A stretch of DNA of 5,655 nt from an uncultured Lacinutrix sp. (GTDB lineage Bacteria; Bacteroidota; Bacteroidia; Flavobacteriales; Flavobacteriaceae), in NCBI GenBank assembly GCA_937916035.1, contig CALGIH010000152.1:1-5655 (forward strand), in the 5' to 3' direction. Both the position numbers and the translations under genes were made by a program. Shown here in pieces: positions 1 to 5,655 of the stretch; the stretch's first letter is position 1; each line of letters opens with the position of its first letter. Below the pieces are notes generated by a model. It worked only from the letters and a program-made list of their open reading frames with translations. It was not told the origin of the DNA and searched no databases.

Positions 1-34
1 ACATTACAAATATTGAATTCGGAAAAAAACAACA

Positions 35-238
35 TCAACTCAACCACAAATTAATAGCATTATAGAGAACCCATTTTTCATTAACTTTTACATAAATATA
101 CATAACTCCGCTTCCTCCTGTATCTGTGTAAGGAATATGTTTTGATTTAACTATTACACACCAATCCTTAGTATAATTAAAAAATGGCATGGAGATAGAT
201 AGATACTTTTTTTTTGGATTGTTTTCTATATATTCTTG
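35..238 (-). pseudogene. C-terminal remnant of an unrelated hypothetical protein, fused in frame to remB
   Basis: After FLTKYIANQ the reading frame continues about 66 residues with no RemB character: EYIENNPKKKYLSISMPFF, NYTKDWCVIVKSKHIPYTD, GGSGVMYIYVKVNEKWVLYN and AINLWLS, then TGA at 35-37. RemB proteins here continue with a further beta-barrel segment (ANHYLSWN-like). The tail instead resembles the end of small Bacteroidota hypothetical proteins that read 'S.P.F.......V.......GG.G...Y.K...KW......W.S'. It has no start or signal of its own, so it looks like the 3' end of a gene joined to remB by deletion. A run of nine T (207-215) lies close to the joint. The origin of the tail is inferred from pattern only. 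Confidence 0.6.
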
Positions 239-1518
239 ATTTGCAATATACTTGGTTAAAAAAGCACCCTCTTCAGCAACTTCTGGTCTTACATCCTTTA
301 ACCACATCCAATTATTTGTGTATTTTATTTTCCAGAATTTCGTGTTCAATTTTAAAAATGGTGAAGGACTTGCCACGTCACTTTGCAACAATGACCTGTA
401 ACCATCTCGAATAAAATTCTTGCCATGACCAAATTGGATATTAATGAATTTTGCTGGTGTATAACTCAGATAAGCTTCAGCAACTGGGTAATCATAAGCA
501 TCATCTTTAAACCCTTTACCAATAGCTCTTCCAGGAATAATAGCTGGATCTGGCCCAAAGGCCTTTAAGCTTTCTGCATATTCATTTACATACTGTGCAA
601 AACGTCCTTGGCTTTCATAGACAGAAGCAGAAAAACTCAACTTCTTGCCTAAACCTCCTTGGACATATAAGCCACGTGTATTATTAAACGTCGTATTAAA
701 ATCGGCATCTGAATCTTTACCAACTTGAAGATCAAAAATAGGATCTAAAGTAAACCAATAATCGTCACTTTGAATTTGTACTAAATGTTCGTTGTATTAT
801 TTTTTCTTCCACCATTCATCACCTTCTTTTAACAATGCTTCTTTTTCTGCATTAAAATCGTGGTACTGAGCTATATCTTCATACACAAAAAGGCTTTGAA
901 GTAGTATGACTATTGGGACCTATTAAATTAATATTTCTATCAAATTTAGAATTCGCTTGGTGTGTAAACGGAATATTTAATTGACTAGAAAACTCTTTAT
1001 CTTGATACGTTTTTAATGATGTATTGACCTTATCATATTCAGATTTTGATAATTGCTCCAATTCAGAAATCTGATTTTCATTTTTAGCAACCTCTATTTG
1101 CAACACTTGTTCTTGAGGGCTAATCAACGGAATTTTTATGTGATATGAATATTGTTTAAAAGTTGTAATCCCATTATAGGAAGCTGGTTTAATTTTTGGC
1201 AATTCTCCAAAAACACGTTTCGCTTCTTCTTTTAATTCTTCATAAATAGCATCTGTGTAAATAACCACAAGTTTCCTTCAGCATTAACTTCAAACAAAAC
1301 AACAACCTCACCATTATAATTTTCATCTTGCACCACTTGAGGTACATTAAAATTAGTGAATACAGATTGTGATAACTGGTTATAAAAACAGCTTTTTAAA
1401 TTAGCCACATCTTGATTCTCACATTCAAGAAAGACAGGAGGTTTTTCGTAATCTGTAATATCTTGAGCAAAACAGTTATTTGTAAAAACCCAAAAACAAG
1501 TAGGAAGTAGTGCTTCAT
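236..1518 (-). pseudogene. remB: Gliding motility protein RemB, decayed (three frameshifts, one nonsense codon, C-terminus lost)
   Basis: RemB is an outer-membrane protein that assists flavobacterial gliding. The former start is the ATG at 1516-1518: MKHYFLLVFGFLQITV, then after a one-base shift FAQD, a standard signal peptide ending VFAQ. Next comes a TonB-C-like domain (PPVFLECEN, ENYNGEVVVLFEVNAEGN, then after a second shift VIYTDAIYEELKEEAKRVFG and LPKIKPASYNG). A linker follows with SQLNIPFTHQ and NLIGPNSHTTSKPF, and after a third shift VYEDIAQYHDFNAEKEALL and EWWKKK. The barrel-like region then runs from YNEHLVQIQSDDYWFTLDP through ASVYESQGRFAQYVNEYAES, FINIQFGHGKNF, DGYRSLLQSDVASP and NNWMWLKDVRPEV to FLTKYIANQ. 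Lesions are: an A-run at 1469-1472, apparently one base short; AAC-TT-GTG at 1266-1273, one base short or four missing; an A-run at 887-891, apparently one base long; and TAA at 797-799 where the family has Leu. The longest open pieces are 879-1268 and 35-796. RemB similarity ends near 236-241, so the rest of the barrel is missing. The call rests on remembered family sequence. Confidence 0.87.
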
Positions 1519-1548
1519 TTTAATTGGAAACTATTGATTGTTGAAAGA

Positions 1549-1569
1549 TCCTATTTTTTGATTATAGGA
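1549..1569. repeat. Short inverted repeat upstream of the remB pseudogene
   Basis: TCCTAT (1549-1554) and ATAGGA (1564-1569) form a 6-bp stem around a 9-nt AT-rich loop, between the tonB terminator and the former remB start at 1518. It may be part of an old promoter or operator region; no clear TTG / TAnnTTTG promoter pair can be placed beside it. Confidence 0.25.
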
Positions 1570-1574
1570 AATAA

Positions 1575-1606
1575 AAAATCCTGTTACATTTCTGTAACAG
1601 GATTTT
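1575..1606 (-). terminator. Strong rho-independent terminator closing the sprA-gcvH-vanZ-tonB unit
   Basis: AAAATCCTGTTACA (1575-1588) and TGTAACAGGATTTT (1593-1606) form a perfect 14-bp stem with a 4-nt loop. Read on the minus strand, the stem starts about 18 bp after the tonB stop and its descending arm runs into a six-T tract (complement of 1573-1578), as expected for an intrinsic terminator. The other arm is also followed by T-rich sequence on the plus strand, so it may work in both directions, although no plus-strand gene is seen here. Its position isolates the broken remB from readthrough. Confidence 0.88.
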
Positions 1607-1624
1607 ATTTTTATATAAGAATTA

Positions 1625-2344
1625 TTAGTCTTGAACCTGGAAAATTATTGGTAAAGAATAAGGTACAATTACTGCTTTTCCTCTTTGTTTACCTGGTTTC
1701 ATTTGAGGCAACAAGTTAATAACACGAGCTGCTTCTTTCTCTAAACTTGGGTGTGGTGCTCGAGAACGAACGCCTACTACTTTACCAGTTTTATCTATTT
1801 TAAAAACAACATTTATTTTTTGTCTTCCTGTAAGACCTAGATCTCCTGCTAATTCAGTATTAAATTTTTTCTGAACAAAGGCTGTGATTTTATCAGACAT
1901 ACATTTTCTTTTTGCATCATTGTTTCCACTTTCACATCCAGGAAAAACAGGCACATTTTCAATGACTGCAAAAGGAACCTCAATATCTTCTTCAACTTCC
2001 TCAACCTCTACTTCTTCAATTTCAACGATTTCTTCACTTTCATCAGTTTCTGTTGATTCAATTACAGTTTCTTCAATTTCCTCTTCATCTTCAACAATTT
2101 CAATTACTTCAGGAGCAGCTGGTGGTGGCGGAGGTGGTGGCGGTGTTTGGAGTTGTTCTGTAATTGGAATTTCTTCATCATCAAGTGCATCCATATCTAC
2201 CATACCTATGTCAATAGCACTTTTATCATAAGTTTTGTAGTTAATAGTATTGTATGTTACAAATAACATTAGTGCAAGACCAACAGCAAAATAGACTGAG
2301 CCATTTCTGCTAACATCTGCTTTCGGATTTTTTTTAGGTTCCAT
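1625..2344 (-). CDS. tonB: Energy transducer TonB
   Basis: TonB-type proteins span the inner membrane with ExbB/ExbD and pass proton-motive-force energy to outer-membrane TonB-dependent receptors. The 239-residue product starts at the ATG at 2342-2344 (MEPKKNPKADVSRNG), a common N-terminus of Bacteroidota TonBs; a TTG two codons upstream is in frame but less likely. A single membrane anchor lies at about residues 17-34 (VYFAVGLALMLFVTY). A periplasmic linker follows, with eight consecutive prolines (68-75) and a strongly acidic Glu/Val/Ile-rich stretch up to about residue 122. The C-terminal TonB_C domain spans about 130-239, starting VPVFPGCES with two cysteines nearby (PGC and KRKC), then INVVFKIDKTGKVVGV and ending in PYSLPIIFQVQD. 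The linker is acidic where the classical E. coli TonB linker has Glu-Pro/Lys-Pro repeats. It is the last gene before a strong terminator. Its receptor partners cannot be told from this window. Confidence 0.94.
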   Translation of the reverse strand: MEPKKNPKADVSRNGSVYFAVGLALMLFVTYNTINYKTYDKSAIDIGMVDMDALDDEEIPITEQLQTPPPPPPPPAAPEVIEIVEDEEEIEETVIESTETDESEEIVEIEEVEVEEVEEDIEVPFAVIENVPVFPGCESGNNDAKRKCMSDKITAFVQKKFNTELAGDLGLTGRQKINVVFKIDKTGKVVGVRSRAPHPSLEKEAARVINLLPQMKPGKQRGKAVIVPYSLPIIFQVQD

Positions 2345-2366
2345 AATCAAACTGTGTTTTTAAGAG

Positions 2367-2402
2367 ATTGGTAAAATAACCAATAATTTGCTAAAAAAGC
2401 AA
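2367..2402. repeat. Two small adjacent inverted repeats in the vanZ-tonB gap
   Basis: ATTGGT (2367-2372) and ACCAAT (2379-2384) form a 6-bp stem with a 6-nt loop. Next to it TTGCT (2388-2392) and AGCAA (2398-2402) form a 5-bp stem with a 5-nt loop. Both are perfect but short, and neither is followed by a convincing U-tract, so I do not call a terminator. They could be an operator or an mRNA processing site, or chance in AT-rich sequence. Confidence 0.3.
2371..2402 (-). promoter_or_regulatory. Possible weak flavobacterial promoter before tonB
   Basis: On the minus strand the 62-bp gap between the vanZ-family gene and tonB holds TTG (2400-2402), 21 bp of spacer, then TATTTTAC (2371-2378). This resembles the Flavobacterium pattern TTG, 17-23 bp, TAnnTTTG, but the second box matches only four of six fixed positions. 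If real, it would let tonB be transcribed apart from the sprA operon. The surrounding sequence is very AT-rich, so a chance match is quite possible. Confidence 0.2.
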
Positions 2403-2406
2403 GGGT

Positions 2407-2775
2407 TTATAAATCTTTAATATGAGTTTTATTTCTAACTACTAAAATTATAGAAATAAAAGCAACTCCAATACAGTTTGCAAGGATATCATATATATCT
2501 GGTACTCTTGCTTCTGTTAATGTTCCTTGTAATACCTCAAGAAGTATACCATAAATAATTGATACACACGCAGCAATTAATAGTGCCTTTGCTAATTTAT
2601 GGGTTTTAAAGACTAGGTACCACATAAAACATAATAAACTATAAGCAATTGCATGCGCAAATTTATCACCATTATCAATTCTTATCTTTGGTAAATTACT
2701 CGCATTTACGAGGCTTACTATTGCTAATGCAATGGCATATAATAATGCTATGACTAGCAGAATATTTTTAAGCAC
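2407..2775 (-). CDS. VanZ-family small membrane protein
   Basis: The 122-residue protein has four predicted membrane segments, at about residues 5-22, 39-56, 63-83 and 95-113. It carries the polar signature of VanZ-like proteins: [11 protein letters not shown] (Asp37, Lys38, His41) before and into segment 2, YGILLEVLQ (Glu80, Gln83) in segment 3, then [15 protein letters not shown] (Arg90, Asp96, Asn100) into segment 4. VanZ itself is linked to low-level teicoplanin resistance, but most homologues, this one included, have no assigned substrate, and I do not infer a resistance role. The start is a GTG at 2773-2775 that overlaps the gcvH stop by 8 bp, which indicates translational coupling; there is no better ATG upstream, and the family N-terminus fits this start. 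It is followed after 62 bp by the TonB gene. The family call is good; the biochemical function is unknown. Confidence 0.88.
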   Translation of the reverse strand: MLKNILLVIALLYAIALAIVSLVNASNLPKIRIDNGDKFAHAIAYSLLCFMWYLVFKTHKLAKALLIAACVSIIYGILLEVLQGTLTEARVPDIYDILANCIGVAFISIILVVRNKTHIKDL

Positions 2776-3148
2776 CTATAATTTTTTTATAATCTTCGGC
2801 TGATAACAAATTATCCAATTGAGATAGATCTGAACATTTCACCTTAATCATCCAACCATCTCCATAAGGATCTGAGTTTACTTTTTCAGGCTCATCTTCT
2901 AAACTGTCATTGAACTCAATAATTTCACCCGAAACCGGTAAAAATAAATCTGATACTGTTTTTACTGCTTCAACAGTTCCGAATACTTCATCAACATCTA
3001 GTGATTCGTCAACAGTTTCAACTTCGACATAAACAATATCGCCTAATTCACTTTGAGCGAAATCAGTAATTCCAACTGTGATGATGTCACCATCTACTTT
3101 AATCCATTCGTGGTCTTTTGTGTATTTTAAATCTGATGGAATGTTCAT
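2768..3148 (-). CDS. gcvH: Glycine cleavage system H protein (lipoyl carrier)
   Basis: GcvH is the cytoplasmic lipoylated shuttle of the glycine cleavage system: it takes the aminomethyl group from the P protein, presents it to the T protein, and is reoxidised by the L protein. The 126-residue product is of normal family length. It opens with the typical [14 protein letters not shown] segment and [17 protein letters not shown]. The lipoyl-attachment site lies in [12 protein letters not shown], with Lys63 as the predicted lipoyl lysine, followed by [10 protein letters not shown] and the [12 protein letters not shown] segment. The ATG at 3146-3148 gives the canonical N-terminus; upstream of it is only A/T-rich sequence with no clear Shine-Dalgarno site, as is usual in Bacteroidota. 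It starts 33 bp after sprA and overlaps the next gene by 8 bp, so it is very probably co-transcribed with both. No gcvP or gcvT is in the window. From memory, gcvH next to sprA is common in flavobacteria and does not imply a role in secretion. Confidence 0.97.
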   Translation of the reverse strand: MNIPSDLKYTKDHEWIKVDGDIITVGITDFAQSELGDIVYVEVETVDESLDVDEVFGTVEAVKTVSDLFLPVSGEIIEFNDSLEDEPEKVNSDPYGDGWMIKVKCSDLSQLDNLLSAEDYKKIIGA

Positions 3149-3181
3149 AATATAATTTTTTTTAAATATATAAATAGTTAA

Positions 3182-5655
3182 TTAGTTTCCAAAGTTATAT
3201 CGCAACGTTAATCCTGAACGAATGGTTGTTTGCGGAAATGCAGTTGAAATCGCATATTCTGAGAACGAATAATCAAAATAGAAAATTCCTGTTAGGTTTT
3301 TGCTAAACGCATAATCTGCCGAATATTTTAAACTCCAAATAGTTTGTCCTGATGTTACTTGGTTATTATCAAGATCTAAATATCTTATAATGGTTTTATT
3401 TTCTCTTAATGAAAGGTCCGCTTTCATGTTTAAATCGGCCTTAATGATTTGTCGTGATCCTGCAAGTTTTGAATTTATTTTCACATCCTTGATTCTATAA
3501 CCCAAACCAACAATATATTCATTTCCTTTAATTTCAGTTAATAGATTATTATCAAAACTCAAGGAAAGTAAGCGATCTTTCCTTACTTCGGCTAAAATTT
3601 TAAGTGAATTCTTCATTTCCATATCAAACTTGAATAATGGACTAAACTGTTCCATTAAGTTGATATTACTAAACAAGGTTCTATTTTTAAAATTCCCACC
3701 TTGATCTAATTCGTTTGGATTATCCGCATCATAATCTAAGTTGGTTCTAAACTGATTAATGGTATATATTGCATTGTATCCATGTGTTAATGAGAAACGG
3801 TTGAAATGCTTTTTGAACCATTTCATTTTCATAAACCCAGTGTACTTTAAGATCCAATTTGGAATTGGAACATCTCTAAAAGCTCCTAATTTAGCTTTCC
3901 CAGCGTCTTTTCCTGAGTAAGCAGATAAAAATGCAGGTAACAATACAGTTTGATTACTTTTTCCGTAACCAATTGGAAAGCCATCTGCGTCTAAGCTTCC
4001 TGGATCATTAATATCAATACCAGCTTGAATAGCCAACCTGTTTGCTATGGTTATTCTGTTTGCTCTAAAATCATTAAATGCATCAGACCCTGTTTCATCA
4101 CTTTTACCAAAAGCTGTTTTAATTAAGGATGTTGAAATATTGAAATTACCAAAAGTGTTTTGAATTTGTGAATTGTAAATATCACTAAATCCATCTCCAT
4201 TTGAATCTGTAGTGTTAAAGTTTTCCGTGTACGTATCAGCATATGCTCTTCCTCCAGTTAAGTCGATTTTTAAATCTGCGATAGGTTCAATATTTACAGA
4301 AAAATCTAGATTTTTGGTATGTCTTTCTGAATATTGCTGATTAAACTCAGGGAATACCGTTAGCCAACCATTTTGAGCAGCCATTTGTCTAATGTCTCGT
4401 TGGCTTCCAAAAGTATAACCAAACGAAGGTTTAAGTGTACCGATAAATCCTGGTGTTTGTAAATATCCTGGTAAAAAGCTTCCACTATTTTCAGAATAAT
4501 TAACCTGAATACGTTTTACCATAGTCACCAAATCAATCATCGAATTATAAGCCTTATTAGATTTTGATGAAGTTTGAGGTGCGTTTTGATTTGCTCTTGG
4601 ATTTGGTGTTCCTTTATTTGTGTTTGCTCCTGGACTTGTTTTCTTTACCAAACCAACATAACGATACAACCTATTCATGTCCAAAGAGGTGTTAAGTTGA
4701 TGTTTATTTGAGTTTTGAATGGTGTTTCCTAAATCATAGGTTTGACCATTAACTGTTAAGTTGCCAAACAAATCTGATCCTTTTTGCCATTGAAAATCTC
4801 CCGTATAAGCATAACTTGCTTTTAAGAATTGTAAAAAAGGCACTTTACTAAAAGGCACTTCATAATTAAGTTCCAGTTGTTGGTATTGCCTGTTTGGATC
4901 ACCTACATCAAAGAAACCATCCCAAACATCTAACTCTGGATCTTGTGCGCCACTTAAATTATCTTCAAGAAAGTAATTTCTAACAATATTATTATTTGCA
5001 GCAGTGAAATTAAAACTCAACGCATCCGTAATATTATGATTTATAGTGTATTGAAAATCAAAGGTGTAATTCCTTCTGTATAATTCTTCTAAACCAATAT
5101 TGCCTCCAGTTAAATCAACTTCCCTGAATTTTTGCTTGTTAAATTGCCTGAGAATATCAGCATTTAAAGAGAAACTTGTTGGCAATAAATTGAAATTGAA
5201 ATCTTTAAGAAGTTTTAAATATTTTGAATTAAACAATGAATCGTTGTTTTTGAAAGGCTCAATTTTAATAGGATTAAAATTAAAGTTATAGTTTACTCCT
5301 ACTCTGACATTTTGATCTAACGCATTTTCAATTTCATAATCACGATGTTCTGTTTGATTGAATGAATAATTAAGCGTAAGATTTTCTACATCATAAAACT
5401 TAGGTTTACTCTCCTCATCAGTTCTATTCTTTTTTACGCCTATAAAATTGACACTTGTCCTTTTGGTATAAGATTCAGATTGTTCTTTAATGATATCGCG
5501 CTCTTCAGAAGTCTCTGCAGCATCCAACCTACTTTGAAGCGTCACATCTTTGTATTGCTCATCGTATTCAGGTGTTATTAATTCTTCACTTTGACCATAG
5601 TTGAATGGTAATTGTAATCCCCATTTTTTTGGAAGCAATTGACCAAGGTTCATAT
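3182..5655 (-). CDS. sprA: SprA, type IX secretion translocon / gliding motility outer-membrane protein (C-terminal part, 5' end outside window)
   Basis: SprA forms the very large outer-membrane beta-barrel through which type IX secretion substrates, including gliding adhesins, cross to the cell surface. About 823 C-terminal residues are visible; the frame is still open at the window edge, and the ATG at 5651-5653 is internal, since family members are around 2,300-2,400 residues long. The fragment opens with NLGQLLPKKWGLQLPFNYG and ends with TTIRSGLTLRYNFGN, both typical of SprA. Between them are long runs of alternating aromatic/polar beta-strands (for example SLKYSADYAFSKNLTGIFYF near the end). 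Residues about 335-370 of the fragment form a low-complexity Asn/Pro/Thr/Ser-rich loop, and about 483-491 read DSNGDGFSD, a DxNxDG calcium-loop-like motif. No stop or frameshift is seen over 2.47 kb. It is the first visible gene of an apparent operon with gcvH. The call is by recognition of family sequence; domain borders are approximate. Confidence 0.96.
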   Translation of the reverse strand, partial: MNLGQLLPKKWGLQLPFNYGQSEELITPEYDEQYKDVTLQSRLDAAETSEERDIIKEQSESYTKRTSVNFIGVKKNRTDEESKPKFYDVENLTLNYSFNQTEHRDYEIENALDQNVRVGVNYNFNFNPIKIEPFKNNDSLFNSKYLKLLKDFNFNLLPTSFSLNADILRQFNKQKFREVDLTGGNIGLEELYRRNYTFDFQYTINHNITDALSFNFTAANNNIVRNYFLEDNLSGAQDPELDVWDGFFDVGDPNRQYQQLELNYEVPFSKVPFLQFLKASYAYTGDFQWQKGSDLFGNLTVNGQTYDLGNTIQNSNKHQLNTSLDMNRLYRYVGLVKKTSPGANTNKGTPNPRANQNAPQTSSKSNKAYNSMIDLVTMVKRIQVNYSENSGSFLPGYLQTPGFIGTLKPSFGYTFGSQRDIRQMAAQNGWLTVFPEFNQQYSERHTKNLDFSVNIEPIADLKIDLTGGRAYADTYTENFNTTDSNGDGFSDIYNSQIQNTFGNFNISTSLIKTAFGKSDETGSDAFNDFRANRITIANRLAIQAGIDINDPGSLDADGFPIGYGKSNQTVLLPAFLSAYSGKDAGKAKLGAFRDVPIPNWILKYTGFMKMKWFKKHFNRFSLTHGYNAIYTINQFRTNLDYDADNPNELDQGGNFKNRTLFSNINLMEQFSPLFKFDMEMKNSLKILAEVRKDRLLSLSFDNNLLTEIKGNEYIVGLGYRIKDVKINSKLAGSRQIIKADLNMKADLSLRENKTIIRYLDLDNNQVTSGQTIWSLKYSADYAFSKNLTGIFYFDYSFSEYAISTAFPQTTIRSGLTLRYNFGN

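Noticed and set aside
1..34. Possible feature downstream of the chimeric stop codon
   Set aside because: Only 34 bases of AT-rich sequence remain, with no hairpin or coding signal.
214..414. Plus-strand open frame of 66 codons
   Set aside because: It is antisense to the conserved RemB segment and the fused tail, with no recognisable protein features.
879..1268. The 129-codon frame as an independent small gene
   Set aside because: Its start is a GTG in the middle of the TonB-C-like domain, and its contents continue RemB sequence on both sides in other frames, so it is a fragment of the pseudogene.
1519..1575. Promoter for remB
   Set aside because: TAGTTTCC (minus strand) loosely resembles the flavobacterial second box, but no TTG lies at the right spacing, so I do not call it.
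1510..1719. Plus-strand open frame of 69 codons
   Set aside because: It runs through the terminator hairpin and the antisense of the tonB 3' end and shows no family character.
1884..2231. Plus-strand open frame encoding a Ser/Thr- and Gly-rich protein
   Set aside because: It is the complement of the tonB Glu-rich and proline-run linker; its serine and glycine runs are mirror images of the GAA and CCA/CCT repeats.
5100..5291. Plus-strand open frame of 63 codons
   Set aside because: It lies wholly antisense to the intact, conserved sprA frame.

Overview
This AT-rich window looks like a chromosomal piece from a member of the Flavobacteriia (phylum Bacteroidota). The reasons are a SprA-type gliding/type IX secretion translocon gene, a RemB-type gliding gene, a Bacteroidota-style TonB with a proline run, and A-rich upstream regions instead of strong Shine-Dalgarno sites. 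Every gene I can support is on the minus strand, so transcription runs from high to low coordinates.

Layout in transcription order: sprA (5' end outside the window; the C-terminal 823 or so residues are present, ending at 3182); gcvH (3148-2768), 33 bp later; a small VanZ-family membrane protein (2775-2407), whose GTG start overlaps the gcvH stop by 8 bp; a TonB-type energy transducer (2344-1625), 62 bp later; and a strong symmetric terminator hairpin (1575-1606). The four genes look like one transcription unit closed by that hairpin. From memory, sprA, gcvH, vanZ, tonB and remB sit together in other flavobacteria too, so the order itself is ordinary.

Beyond the terminator lies the unusual part. 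A remB gene that should start at 1518 is clearly broken. Read across its lesions it gives a lipidless signal peptide, a TonB-C-like domain and the first part of the RemB outer-membrane domain. It carries three frameshifts (near 1470, 1269 and 889) and an in-frame TAA at 797-799. Near 236-241 RemB similarity stops and runs in frame into about 66 residues that look like the end of an unrelated small hypothetical protein. The rest of the RemB barrel is absent. This is best read as a decayed gene fused by deletion to a second gene remnant.

Functionally, SprA is the outer-membrane conduit of type IX secretion, TonB supplies energised force to outer-membrane receptors, GcvH is the lipoyl carrier of glycine cleavage, and RemB is an accessory gliding protein. 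The window therefore suggests a strain that keeps its secretion conduit but has lost RemB. I see no new system, CRISPR array, RNA gene or mobile element; the decayed remB and its chimeric end are the main points of interest.
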